A stretch of DNA of 64,000 bases from Limnobaculum parvum (GCF_003096015.2 NZ_CP029185.2:3560501-3624500); one strand, 5' to 3'; counted from the stretch's first letter, positions 1 through 8,396 are shown. The notes: generated by a model not told the origin, from the letters alone. Numbers and translations are program-made.

Positions 1-754
1 AATGATATCCGGTTAATGGTGCAGCAATCACCGCACTGGCAGTATCATGGGTAGCAACAGACACCACCGGAACAGCGCGACCTGACGGCGCCTGCCACTC
101 ACCAATTGGCGTTCCTGGTTGGGATGGTTTAGTCAGCCAATGTGCCGGAATGCCTAGATAATCCAGCAGTTCCTTATCCCAATCACCGCTGCTCAAATTG
201 AGCATTTGCGTGGTACTGGCATTGGTATATTCGTGGTTAATTTTGCCGGTGAGGCGATAGTGCAAATAGTCAGGCATTAACAGCAGATGCTTAACCTGTT
301 CAATCAATTCCGGCCGCTGCTCACTGAACGCTTTAAGTTGATACAGCGTATTAAAGGGCAAAAACTGAATACCGGTTTTCCAGTACAAGTTTTTCTGACC
401 CAGCTCATCCATCACTTTCACCATCATGCCATCGGTACGATGATCCCGATAAGCATACGGCAGCCCGACCCGCTCTCCTCGCTTATCCAGTAAAACGTAG
501 TCAACTCCCCACGTATCAATACCGATACTGGAAATCCGCACGCCATTATCATCAATGATGGTCAGCCCGGTGAGAATTTCGCGCTCAAGCGCTTCCAGAT
601 CCCAAGTATCGTGACCGTCAACTGGCGTCAGACAATTGACGAACCGGTGAATCTCTTTAAGCGTCAAGCGTTGAGTTGAAGTACACCACGTTGCCAGCAT
701 CACCCGTCCACTGGATGCGCCTAAATCAATAGCGACAATATTGCGCACGCTCAT
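1..754 (-). CDS. rhaB: Rhamnulokinase RhaB, C-terminal part cut by window edge
   Basis: Phosphorylates L-rhamnulose at C1 with ATP in the cytoplasm, the second step of L-rhamnose catabolism. Translated from the ATG at 754, the protein opens with the FGGY-kinase phosphate-binding motif VAIDLGASSGR, followed by GIDTWGVDYVLLD and YRDHRTDGM, all typical of RhaB. About 251 of roughly 490 residues are present; the reading frame is open to base 1, so the truncation is only the window boundary. It is divergent from rhaS, as in Escherichia, and the shared intergenic region carries CRP-like sites. Identification is firm. Confidence 0.95.
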   Translation of the reverse strand, partial: MSVRNIVAIDLGASSGRVMLATWCTSTQRLTLKEIHRFVNCLTPVDGHDTWDLEALEREILTGLTIIDDNGVRISSIGIDTWGVDYVLLDKRGERVGLPYAYRDHRTDGMMVKVMDELGQKNLYWKTGIQFLPFNTLYQLKAFSEQRPELIEQVKHLLLMPDYLHYRLTGKINHEYTNASTTQMLNLSSGDWDKELLDYLGIPAHWLTKPSQPGTPIGEWQAPSGRAVPVVSVATHDTASAVIAAPLTGYH

Positions 755-1066
755 AGTAACCTTCCCTTTATTCATTTATAGCGGGAAGTCTACGGAGAGT
801 AAGCGGCTTCTACCTTCGGGCCATTGCCATGCCACCCGCAGGATTGGCAAAATAACAAAGACTGGTGTGAAATCGATCACAAAATGGCAAAACCGCATGC
901 CGTATCGATACCAAAACGTAATGTGACCTTCTGCACAAACTCATCAATAAACTCATCAATCTTAAAAAAATGGTTATTTTTGGCCAATGTCGCGTCTGAT
1001 TTCTAAGGCGAACCGTTCCAGTTTTCCTCTAATATTTCTCCATATCGTGTTGAAAGGAGTCACAAA
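755..1066. promoter_or_regulatory. rhaB-rhaS divergent control region
   Basis: This 312-bp gap separates the divergent starts of rhaB and rhaS and is expected, from E. coli, to hold RhaS and CRP sites. I see a perfect TGTGA-N6-TCACA at 866-881, a near match TGTGA-N6-GCACA at 922-937, and a tandem 12-bp repeat (AAACTCATCAAT twice) at 937-960 directly beside the second site. RhaS half-sites could not be assigned by eye. No gene is visible here. Confidence 0.7.
866..881. promoter_or_regulatory. CRP site between rhaB and rhaS
   Basis: TGTGA AATCGA TCACA matches the CRP core consensus in both half-sites with the canonical 6-nt spacer. It lies 112 bp upstream of the rhaB start and about 185 bp upstream of rhaS, fitting catabolite activation of rhaBAD. 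A second, weaker match is at 922-937. Confidence 0.75.
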
Positions 1067-1894
1067 ATGACCTTACTAAAAAGTGATGGTTTTTTTGCAT
1101 CGGATGCCTCAACGGTTGCTATTGAAAGCCGGGCACCGCAATGTGCTTTTCCTGAACATAGCCATGATTTCTATGAGATCGTTCTTGTGGAACATGGTTC
1201 CGGTGTTCATATTTTTAATGACACCCCCTATGCACTGTGCAGCGGCACCGTTTGCTTTGTTCGCGACAAAGATCATCACCAGTTTGAAAACGTTGATAAC
1301 CTACATTTAACTAACGTGCTGTATCGTTCACCAAAAAACTTTCGTTTTCTTACGGATATCGAAGCTTGGTTACCCGGCTCCCATCCTCAGCAGCAATCAC
1401 ACTGGCAAATCAACTCGTCTGCACTGAAAAAGGCGAAAAATTGCATTGATTGCCTGCAAACAAGCGCAAACAGTAGCGAGCTGGAAGATATTGCCTCTAG
1501 CGAAGGTTTGTTCTTACAACTGCTGATGTTACTGCGGCAAAGTTGCTTCGAAACCGTAAAGCAAGATAGCCGAGAAGCCTGCGTTGGCGCACTGCTTAAC
1601 TGGTTACGTAATAACTACAGTGAAGAGGTTAACTGGGAAGAGCTGGCTGACAGTTTCTCTCTGGCGCTACGCACCATGCACCGTCAAGTGAAACAGGCAA
1701 CCGGCATGACGCCCCAGCGTTATCTCAATCGACTCAGACTGCTAGAGGCTCGGCGGCGTCTGTTTCAAAGTGATGACAATATTACGGATATTGCCTATGC
1801 CTGTGGATTTAGTGACAGTAATAACTTTTCAGTTCAGTTTCGGCGGGAGTTTTCACTGTCACCGCTGCAAATGAGAAACACCATAAACCACTAA
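1067..1894 (+). CDS. rhaS: L-rhamnose operon activator RhaS
   Basis: AraC/XylS-family activator of rhaBAD and rhaT that responds to L-rhamnose. The 275-residue length matches E. coli RhaS (278). The N-terminal cupin carries FPEHSHDFYEIVLVEHG and GTVCFVRDKD; the C-terminal double helix-turn-helix carries FSLALRTMHRQVKQATG and the family signature ITDIAYACGFSDSNNFS near residue 245. The ATG at 1067 follows an AAAGGAG ribosome site. It is followed after 121 bp by rhaR on the same strand, the standard pair. Confidence 0.95.
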   Translation: MTLLKSDGFFASDASTVAIESRAPQCAFPEHSHDFYEIVLVEHGSGVHIFNDTPYALCSGTVCFVRDKDHHQFENVDNLHLTNVLYRSPKNFRFLTDIEAWLPGSHPQQQSHWQINSSALKKAKNCIDCLQTSANSSELEDIASSEGLFLQLLMLLRQSCFETVKQDSREACVGALLNWLRNNYSEEVNWEELADSFSLALRTMHRQVKQATGMTPQRYLNRLRLLEARRRLFQSDDNITDIAYACGFSDSNNFSVQFRREFSLSPLQMRNTINH

Positions 1895-1965
1895 TAACAA
1901 CACGTTACTTTAATCATGGTAACTAATTACGACCAGATTAAGACCTCCATCACCGTAATGCTGAC

Positions 1966-1979
1966 TGTGATATGTCACA
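1966..1979. promoter_or_regulatory. Palindrome upstream of rhaR
   Basis: TGTGA TATG TCACA lies 37 bp before the rhaR start. The arms are CRP half-sites but the spacer is 4 nt rather than 6, so ordinary CRP binding is doubtful. It may be an operator for rhaR or chance. Confidence 0.3.
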
Positions 1980-2015
1980 CTAGATACCAGAAGTGCCGAC
2001 AGGGAAACAGATCGC

Positions 2016-2849
2016 ATGTCATTACTGAAACTTCATACTCATGACTTTTTCTTTAGCGCAAAAAATACGGTAACCGTTGCCGAACGGTTACCTCAACCCG
2101 CTTTCCCTATCCATACCCATGATTTTTATGAGTTGGTCATTGTCCGACGCGGTAATGGCCTGCATATCGTCAATGATGTGCCCTACTATATTACCTGTGG
2201 CGATCTATTCTATATCAATGCCCGTGACCATCATGGCTATGAATCAGTTAACGATCTAGAACTGAATAATATTCTCTACTGCCGTTCACAATTAAACCTA
2301 GTGGCAGACTGGGAAATGTTGATCCCCGGAGATAACCACAGCCAAGAACAGCGCTACTGGCGGTTGGGCATTCAGGGGATATCTGCCATTCAAACGGTGA
2401 TTGATGCGCTGGCAAAAGAGTGCATGAAATCGGATGCCCTCTCCATTCAGTTAAGCGAATCCCTGTTTTTGCAGCTAATCCTATTGTTGCAGCGGTATCG
2501 CCACCCACCAGATAGCCATCAACTGGCGGATGCACAATTGCTAGACCGCCTGATGCTAGACCTGCACGCCGGTATCGGTAATGCATTCCGGTTGGAGGAT
2601 TTCTGCCACCGCCACCAACTCTCGCCGAGAAGTATACAAACGCTGTTTAAGCAGCATACGGGCGTCAGTATCAGCCACTACCTCCGCCAACTCCGGCTGT
2701 GTAAGGCAATGTCGCTGCTGCGACAAAAGCAGATGCAGATTAGTGAAATATCGTCAGAATGTGGCTTTGAAGACAGCAACTACTTTTCTGCCGTGTTTAG
2801 CCGGGCGCTAGGCATATCCCCCAGTGAATACCGCCACCGTTTCCGTTAA
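2016..2849 (+). CDS. rhaR: rhaSR transcriptional activator RhaR
   Basis: AraC-family regulator that in E. coli activates rhaSR transcription with L-rhamnose. The 277 residues show the RhaR-type cupin (FPIHTHDFYELVIVRRGNG, GDLFYINARDHH) and a C-terminal double HTH ending with ISEISSECGFEDSNYFSAVF near residue 255. It is paralogous to the upstream rhaS, and motifs match RhaR better than RhaS. The ATG at 2016 has AGGGAAA about 10 nt upstream. No gene for the transporter RhaT follows; the next gene is unrelated. Confidence 0.93.
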   Translation: MSLLKLHTHDFFFSAKNTVTVAERLPQPAFPIHTHDFYELVIVRRGNGLHIVNDVPYYITCGDLFYINARDHHGYESVNDLELNNILYCRSQLNLVADWEMLIPGDNHSQEQRYWRLGIQGISAIQTVIDALAKECMKSDALSIQLSESLFLQLILLLQRYRHPPDSHQLADAQLLDRLMLDLHAGIGNAFRLEDFCHRHQLSPRSIQTLFKQHTGVSISHYLRQLRLCKAMSLLRQKQMQISEISSECGFEDSNYFSAVFSRALGISPSEYRHRFR

Positions 2850-2936
2850 CATGCTATTTGTTTATGTATACTTGCGTCACCTCAGTCAGGGGGAAATTAG
2901 GTTATGATTAAACTATGGCAAACAACAGGACTGGAC

Positions 2937-3359
2937 ATGCCACACATTAAAACAGGATTGATAGCCTGCATTTTGCTGAGTATGACGGTGAGTACTTCTG
3001 TGGCAGCAAGTAATATGGTGCTTTCAGGAGAATATACCTTCTATACCGACGCAATGAGTCTGGAAATGATTGGTCAGAATATCTGCATGTTCCCTGATGC
3101 TCAAAGCGGTAAACAAATCCCCCGCAGTAAGAGCGATGAACGTGACCTTTGGTTCTGTTTCAGTGATTACCAGCAGGCTAGGAAAGCGTTAGATATTCCC
3201 GCCAAACCCCCTAAACAAGGCTGTGGTTACAGCGGTAAGCTGACTGTGGAAGTGGCGGATTATCATATTAATGAGCTACAGAATGATGACTTTGATATAG
3301 CCAAGCTGGTGAAGGTGATCGACCATGATAAGCCGGAAGTGATTGAGTGCCAGCCGTAA
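2937..3359 (+). CDS. Small secreted protein of unknown function
   Basis: I do not recognise this gene. From the ATG at 2937, preceded by AGGA at good spacing, the product has 140 residues and starts with a clear Sec signal peptide (hydrophobic core LIACILLSMTV, likely cleavage after SVA). An upstream in-frame ATG at 2904 would put 11 extra residues before the signal peptide and is less likely. The mature part holds four cysteines (in ICMFP, WFCFS, QGCGY, IECQP), compatible with two disulfides in the periplasm. It stands alone between rhaR and a convergent small gene. Confidence 0.6.
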   Translation: MPHIKTGLIACILLSMTVSTSVAASNMVLSGEYTFYTDAMSLEMIGQNICMFPDAQSGKQIPRSKSDERDLWFCFSDYQQARKALDIPAKPPKQGCGYSGKLTVEVADYHINELQNDDFDIAKLVKVIDHDKPEVIECQP

Positions 3360-3394
3360 ATGGGAGACTGCTGTAATGCAAATCAATAACGGAA

Positions 3395-3430
3395 CCAATG
3401 TGCATGACAGGCGCACATTGGCACCTGTCA
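3395..3430. terminator. Overlapping alternative hairpins between convergent genes
   Basis: CCAATGTGC (3395-3403) pairs with GCACATTGG (3413-3421), while TGACAGG (3405-3411) in its loop pairs with CCTGTCA (3424-3430). The two stems are interleaved and cannot easily coexist, so they are alternatives. The segment lies between the plus-strand secreted gene and the minus-strand 58-residue gene, so it may serve as two superimposed terminators. There is no strong T-run. Confidence 0.4.
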
Positions 3431-3457
3431 GTTTCAATAACAGCAACAAACCTGAAC

Positions 3458-3634
3458 TCAACCATTACTGGCATATAGCACCGCAAACAAAGCCGCCATT
3501 TTCTCATGCAAAATAAACTGTAGTGACTCTTTTGTCGGCGTGTCATCGAGATTAACCACGGTACTAATCAGCGCAAGGCACTGTTCCGCCAGTTCTAGCG
3601 GGTCGTTTGAGGGAAAATCAACAGGATTAATCAT
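3458..3634 (-). CDS. 58-residue hypothetical protein, second of two overlapping tiny genes
   Basis: A short open frame starting MINPVDFPSNDPLELAEQC and ending LYASNG. It is supported by a strong GGAGGG ribosome site 8 nt upstream and by overlap with the end of the preceding 44-residue gene, which suggests coupled translation. The product is acidic and predicted largely helical, with no signal peptide. Its position downstream of a structured, possibly antisense-RNA-controlled leader resembles small genes of P4/P1-type phage immunity loci. The function is unknown. Confidence 0.5.
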   Translation of the reverse strand: MINPVDFPSNDPLELAEQCLALISTVVNLDDTPTKESLQFILHEKMAALFAVLYASNG

Positions 3635-3761
3635 CGATACGCCCTCCGCTTTTCAGGTAACAAACTGAAATGGAAGATCGTTTTTCCGATCCCGATCTGA
3701 AATTAGATCCGGGGCGAGCTATAAATTCAGGGTGAGTTTGGGTATGCTTCACGACAGCCAT
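3627..3761 (-). CDS. 44-residue basic protein, first of two overlapping tiny genes
   Basis: Open frame beginning MAVVKHTQTHPEF and ending GGRIDD, preceded by GGAGTAAC at good spacing. It is basic and serine/arginine rich with no membrane segment. The stop lies inside the next gene's start region (8-nt overlap), so it may act as a leader whose translation opens the downstream start. A hairpin loop at 3941-3961 on the same strand shows GTTACTC, complementary to this ribosome site. I do not recognise a family; I infer a phage-derived control cassette. Confidence 0.45.
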   Translation of the reverse strand: MAVVKHTQTHPEFIARPGSNFRSGSEKRSSISVCYLKSGGRIDD

Positions 3762-3789
3762 GATGTTACTCCAATAACGTTGTGGTTAG

Positions 3790-3961
3790 AAACCCCGTTA
3801 GTGTTCGCGCACTGCGGGGTTTTGCCTTTTAGTGGCGGATAATACCGCCAGCACCGCCACAGTATATTTATACAGCGATCGGGTCAATTGAATGACCGGC
3901 GTTCTGGTGGGGAAATTTGAGATTTTGGGGGATTATCGCAAAATAGAGTAACTCGCTATTT
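3790..3961 (-). ncRNA. Possible C4/CI-type antisense RNA leader
   Basis: On the minus strand the segment upstream of the 44-residue gene can form: a hairpin with AAATAG/CTATTT arms (3941-3961) whose loop carries GTTACTC; a GGTCA/TGACC hairpin near 3877-3896; a GTGGCGG/CCGCCAC hairpin near 3832-3860; and a terminator-like stem AAACCCCG/CGGGGTTT (3790-3822). The GTTACTC loop can pair with GAGTAAC in the ribosome site at 3765-3772. This is the logic of phage P4 CI and P1 C4 RNAs, but no promoter was identified and homology is unproven. Confidence 0.35.
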
Positions 3962-4049
3962 TTCTACTTCACTGATATACCCCTGTTCGAAATAAGAAGG
4001 TTTTGGCGGAGTACTTACAAACCCTTCTACAGCCTAAAACTAACCAGCG

Positions 4050-4077
4050 CAAAAAAAAAGCCCCTCAGAGAGGGGCT
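4050..4077 (-). terminator. Rho-independent terminator (minus strand)
   Basis: AGCCCCTC-AGA-GAGGGGCT is a perfect 8-bp stem with a 3-nt loop, followed on the minus strand by nine T residues. It lies about 245 bp downstream of the minus-strand lipoprotein gene and is the nearest terminator for it. Confidence 0.8.
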
Positions 4078-4323
4078 AAACCAAATGAGGCCTTAAAATA
4101 CGCTTACTAGTCTATGCGTGCAGGTAACACACATTAACTTCAAATTTAGTCACCAGACCGGGTAATTTCAAATGTGTTCAAGGATAATTTGAGTCTTATT
4201 CGCTAACTGTTTTATATATCGAATAAAATAAATATACCTTATACTTCATATGGTTAAAATTATTTAATCTCTTTATCACTGATTAGACTATTCATTTCTC
4301 AGTTATGGGGAAAATAACAATTA

Positions 4324-4830
4324 TCAATCAGCATGTTTGCTGACACAAACTTCCGGCATGAACTGCTCATATGACAGTGAGGTAAAGCAAATCCATTGAT
4401 TTGTCGCTATAGCTCCAGCCATTCCCGATCGCTTTTTTGAGAACGTCAGCCAAATACCACTGGCATCACCGGTAAAATCAACTTTGATATCGCCCGTCGT
4501 CTGATTGATCTTATATTTTGGCGATGTTGGGCTATTGGAGGGACAAGCGGCCTCCACATCAATAACCTTATCCATCAGGTTTAGTTGAAGGTCTACTTGA
4601 TACCGGCATGAATTAGCAATTTGAAACCCTTCCGCTACTGCTGACTTTGCCAACTCAGCTGCTTTGCGGGCATTGTTGCAGTTGGTGCTGTCATCATCGG
4701 ATTCACATTCAGAAAGCTTGGTTATCAGTTCATTCTTATCTTTTATATACCAATCAACCGATTTTTCTGTTTCACAACCAGCAATACACAGCGCCAGTGC
4801 TGGTACCAAAAACAGTAAATTCCTTTTCAT
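4324..4830 (-). CDS. Lipoprotein with EexN-like N-terminus and pilin-like C-terminus
   Basis: Starts at ATG 4830 (MKRNLLFLVPALALC); an upstream in-frame ATG at 4881 would place 17 residues before the signal. The lipobox IAGC gives a predicted lipidated cysteine at residue 19. Residues about 20-55 (VDWYIKDKNELITKLSEC and NCNNARKA) resemble EexN entry-exclusion lipoproteins of conjugative plasmids. Residues about 55-168 resemble the soluble domain of type IV pilins: AELAKSAVAEGFQ helix, then a C-terminal W-C and P-x-x-C arrangement (QWICFTS, MPEVC). The combination is unusual. It is a single gene with its own distant terminator; function unproven. Confidence 0.6.
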   Translation of the reverse strand: MKRNLLFLVPALALCIAGCETEKSVDWYIKDKNELITKLSECESDDDSTNCNNARKAAELAKSAVAEGFQIANSCRYQVDLQLNLMDKVIDVEAACPSNSPTSPKYKINQTTGDIKVDFTGDASGIWLTFSKKRSGMAGAIATNQWICFTSLSYEQFMPEVCVSKHAD

Positions 4831-5116
4831 CTCAATCACTCGAAAAACGTGTATTCCCTTATCATAACAAAAGTTATTCAACGGGTTTGGCTTTTATCTG
4901 AGTGGCAGAGAGAGATAGGGTAAAGATGCACCATTCAGCTCATTTAATGTGTTGCCCAAAAAGATGTTCACTACCCTCTAATGTTGGTTTTCAATGCCTA
5001 TCCTTTGTGTATACTGTGCTTAAATTAACAGTTTGAAAACGGCAATCAGGACGAGAATATAGCCGTCACAATAAAAAATAATTCACACGAATAAAAACAT
5101 ACAAGGATGTATGCCC

Positions 5117-5218
5117 ATGAACGAAAAACTCTTCATCATCGCTATTGGATCGGCCCTGCTAATTTTGTTTAAACTTATCTGTGATTTTGAAGGTAGCTTT
5201 ATTGGTTTGGCTGGCTAA
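5117..5218 (+). CDS. 33-residue single-span membrane peptide
   Basis: Short frame starting MNEKLFIIAIGSALLILF and ending FIGLAG, with AAGGA nine bases upstream. It encodes one hydrophobic segment of about 17 residues, typical of small inner-membrane proteins. A second ATG two codons upstream (5111) is too close to the ribosome site. There is no family assignment; support is the Shine-Dalgarno and the composition only. Confidence 0.35.
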   Translation: MNEKLFIIAIGSALLILFKLICDFEGSFIGLAG

Positions 5219-5314
5219 AACGATATGTCACGACTCTGCTCACAAATCTCGCTATATTAAACGCCGAAACTAAAGGACCTCCCCCGGAATAAACACACTT
5301 TAAAAGGGAACGTC

Positions 5315-7243
5315 ATGAGAGCATTGTTGAGCAGCCTTGCCTTTTGGGTTTTATCTTTTGGCGTGACCTATGCCTATACTGGTGCTGCGTACTATGCGGT
5401 CGAAAACGGCGGCGTGTATTATCACAATTCAATGGGTATGAGTATCAAAATAGAAGGCGCTGATGCGGAAACCTTCAAAACAGTTCCTAACGGTAAGGCA
5501 GCCAAACCGTATGAACGTTTTGATATCTATGCTACCGACAAAAATCACGTCTATTTCTATGAAAAACCGCTTCCTGACGTCAGCCCCCAAGGTTTTATGC
5601 TGATCCCCAATGTTTATGCGATGGTTAAAAATAATCAGCATGTTTACTACCAGCAAGACGGGAAGCACCTCATATTGGAAGATATGGACCCGGCAACCAT
5701 TGTGGTAGTTAGCCCACAGTTAATGAAAGACAAACGTTTCGTTTATCTCCGCATTCCCCCTAACCGCATGCCGCAAAAGATTGAAGGGGTAGACAGCGCC
5801 AGTTTCGAAGCCATCTTGGGCACTCCGTATATAAAAGACGCGACACAGGTTTTTTACCGCCCGGATGATAATTCGGAACATTATCTTCCGATTGTGCAAG
5901 CCGATCCTGCAAGTTTTCGCGTTGATAATCCGGACCCAAGCTATTCACGCGACGCTTCCCACATTTTTTTCCACGGCAAGGTCATCGCCGGAGCCGATGT
6001 AAAAACCTTCCGGCAGTTAATGGCGAGCCAATATAACTTGGACGCAAACTACGTCTATTTCAACAATCTGCGAATTAACGATGCTGACCCAGCAAGCTTT
6101 GAAATTCTGGGGAACGGCTACGCCCGTGATGCTCAAGCGCTATTCTTTCAGGATAAAAAAATTCCTGATGCCGACTTACAGAGCTTTGAACTGAAGTATA
6201 ACGGTTTTGCTAAGGATGCTAAAAACGCCTATTACAAAGGAGAGATCATTGCCGGAGTGGATATGGCCAGCTTTGAGATCGTTTCCTCTTACGATGCTGA
6301 ATCTAAAGATAAGAATCATACTTACCTTGGTGCAAAAATTGGCCCCCATCGTGCAAAACAAAGTCGCTATATGACTAAAGGAAAATACGTCTATATATTC
6401 TATTCCCCCTCTGCCGGGAGCAGCCTAATTGATGGTGCTGATGCCAAAAGCTTTCAGGCGATTGACGCCTATTACAGCCGAGATAAACGACACATTTTTG
6501 CAGGAAGTCGCGCAATCAGCGGCGCAGATTTAGCTACCTTTAAACGTTTACAGAACGATTACAGCAAAGATAAACGACATATCTACTTTTCCATCACACC
6601 AATCGCAGGCGCTGACCAAAAGAGCTTCGAGATACTGGATATACAATACAGTCGAGATAAACAGCGGGTATTTTTTCAGGACAGGCTCATTACCGGAGCC
6701 GACCCGAAGAGCATTGTTATGTTGAAATATCCTTACAGCCGCGATGCCAGTTCAATCTATTATCAAGATAAGCGTATTGAAGGTGCCCATCTCAAAAGCT
6801 TTGAACTACTGAGTGATGATGATTACGCCCGCGACAGCGACAGCGTTTACTTTCAGGGGCAGAAGATCCTAGGCGCAGACCCCGCTACGTTTAAGCGATA
6901 TTGGGATCTAGACCTTTATATCGATAAGCATTCCATCTTCTATCGCGGCACGCTTATCAAAAATTCCGACTCTCCTACGTTTAAAACTTGGGATTACCGT
7001 TGGTGGCAGGACAAAAATCAGGTTTATTATCAAAATAAAGTCGCAAACGGTGTTGATTCAGCAACTTTTCAATGGCTAAGTACGACTTACGCCAAAGATA
7101 AAAACCATGTCTATGCGAATAATGAAATTGTTGCTGATGCGGATCCAGCAACGTTTATCGTGCTTGATAGTTCTTTTGGCAAAGATAAGAATAGCTATTT
7201 TCGCTGGGAGAGGAAGACGGATAGTAGGGATTATCTGCGGTGA
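5315..7243 (+). CDS. DKNYY-repeat secreted protein
   Basis: A 642-residue protein with an N-terminal signal peptide (LLSSLAFWVLSFGVTYAY) followed over its entire length by more than a dozen degenerate repeats of about 35-45 residues. Each repeat has a pattern like YxKDKxHVYFxxxxIxGADxxSFExL, as in YSRDKRHIF, YAKDKNHVY and GADPATF. These are hallmarks of the DKNYY family, in which repeats likely form an elongated beta-rich array outside the cytoplasm. The ligand or partner is not known. It is monocistronic, with a GGGAACGTC ribosome site. Confidence 0.75.
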   Translation: MRALLSSLAFWVLSFGVTYAYTGAAYYAVENGGVYYHNSMGMSIKIEGADAETFKTVPNGKAAKPYERFDIYATDKNHVYFYEKPLPDVSPQGFMLIPNVYAMVKNNQHVYYQQDGKHLILEDMDPATIVVVSPQLMKDKRFVYLRIPPNRMPQKIEGVDSASFEAILGTPYIKDATQVFYRPDDNSEHYLPIVQADPASFRVDNPDPSYSRDASHIFFHGKVIAGADVKTFRQLMASQYNLDANYVYFNNLRINDADPASFEILGNGYARDAQALFFQDKKIPDADLQSFELKYNGFAKDAKNAYYKGEIIAGVDMASFEIVSSYDAESKDKNHTYLGAKIGPHRAKQSRYMTKGKYVYIFYSPSAGSSLIDGADAKSFQAIDAYYSRDKRHIFAGSRAISGADLATFKRLQNDYSKDKRHIYFSITPIAGADQKSFEILDIQYSRDKQRVFFQDRLITGADPKSIVMLKYPYSRDASSIYYQDKRIEGAHLKSFELLSDDDYARDSDSVYFQGQKILGADPATFKRYWDLDLYIDKHSIFYRGTLIKNSDSPTFKTWDYRWWQDKNQVYYQNKVANGVDSATFQWLSTTYAKDKNHVYANNEIVADADPATFIVLDSSFGKDKNSYFRWERKTDSRDYLR

Positions 7244-7471
7244 TACTCTATTTCACCCTATTTGCCTCGTATCTTTTCAACATGCCATTAAAAGCACCGG
7301 ATATCCACGCATTAAGTTCGACAACAGCTGGTTTAATTTTATGGATGCCTTACTTCTTATTATCAAAAAGAATTCCGGTTGTGTTTAGTAAGTAAAAATT
7401 CACGATAAAAGTGAGAATATTCGCACCTGATAAGATGCAAAGAGCAAAACCATAATCCGGAAAGGCCTGAT

Positions 7472-8200
7472 ATGAACAAAATAATCGCAGTTATAACCCT
7501 GATCGCCGCATTATCACTCGGCGTAACAGGTATCGCTTTATCACAAGATGAGCTAAACGAAAGCCAAATCAATACGATTTTGTCCACCGCATTTACTGAA
7601 CTCAAAAATGTGCCAGTGAATGCTTGTATCACCTTACCGGGCGCGGCCGCAGAACTACCAGCAGATATAGAAACAGCATCATTACAAACGATGGAAGGAA
7701 CAGTAAGAAAGGATGTAGCAGCGCTGATCAAACACGGTCTGATTACGGTTCAATTCAATACGGGAAAAGGGGCACCAACCGTTAAAAAGCCCGGTTATAC
7801 CGCCATTGAAAAAGATGTTTCTTTAAGCCATGTAGAAGTCACACCTTTCGGTAAGCCGTTTTATCGATACGATGAATCTAAGAGCAGCGGCGCACTGAAT
7901 GGAAAGAAAGGTCTCTATACTGATAATCGCTTCTGCGCGCATATTGTGTATGGCGGCATGAAAAAATTTATGAAGCCGACCAAAAATCCATTTGATAATA
8001 ACCCTCATCTGGTGACCTGGGTTGATTTTTTATGGAAGCCCGATGAAAGTAAAACAGCCTGGCTTGCCGATAAAGATCTCAAAAATTCTCTGGGTTTTTT
8101 CCCCGAAAAAGATGGCTGGGCGCATAGGGGAATTTTGCTTGAGCAGAATGATGATGGCCGTTGGGAGTTGGGAACTGAGCCTTATACTATTCGGTGGTGA
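7472..8200 (+). CDS. Secreted hypothetical protein
   Basis: A 242-residue protein with a Sec signal peptide (MNKIIAVITLIAALSLGVTG) and no further membrane span. The mature part has motifs VNACITLPGAA, VEVTPFG-type strands and HIVYGGMKKFMKP, and ends with aromatic residues (TIRW). I do not recognise a characterised family. GGAAAGG lies upstream at good distance. It sits alone between the DKNYY gene and tRNA-Sec, in the presumed accessory segment. Confidence 0.55.
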   Translation: MNKIIAVITLIAALSLGVTGIALSQDELNESQINTILSTAFTELKNVPVNACITLPGAAAELPADIETASLQTMEGTVRKDVAALIKHGLITVQFNTGKGAPTVKKPGYTAIEKDVSLSHVEVTPFGKPFYRYDESKSSGALNGKKGLYTDNRFCAHIVYGGMKKFMKPTKNPFDNNPHLVTWVDFLWKPDESKTAWLADKDLKNSLGFFPEKDGWAHRGILLEQNDDGRWELGTEPYTIRW

Positions 8201-8250
8201 TTTTTGGGTGGGGAAATAGCTGTCGTTTAACTTGGCGCGACATCTCAAAA

Positions 8251-8309
8251 ATGAGAGTTACTGGTTTTGGTATTGTGCTTTTACTCACAGCACAAAGAGT
8301 AACTCTCAT
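8251..8309. repeat. Large inverted repeat near selC
   Basis: ATGAGAGTTACT (8251-8262) is perfectly complementary to AGTAACTCTCAT (8298-8309), and nested inside TTGTGCT (8273-8279) pairs with AGCACAA (8289-8295). The result is a long two-step hairpin of 59 bp located 88 bp from the 3' end of tRNA-Sec. It lacks a T-run, so it is not a typical terminator; a small non-coding RNA or mobile-element remnant is possible. Confidence 0.5.
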
Positions 8310-8396
8310 GCTGCATAACTGGTCTTAATAAAAGTATTCTTCTATCAATTAATCACTGACTACCTACATTCAAAAAATAAAGAGATATGAAATTTT

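Noticed and set aside
1966..1979. Canonical CRP site upstream of rhaR
   Set aside because: The spacer is 4 nt rather than 6, so it is listed only as a palindrome.
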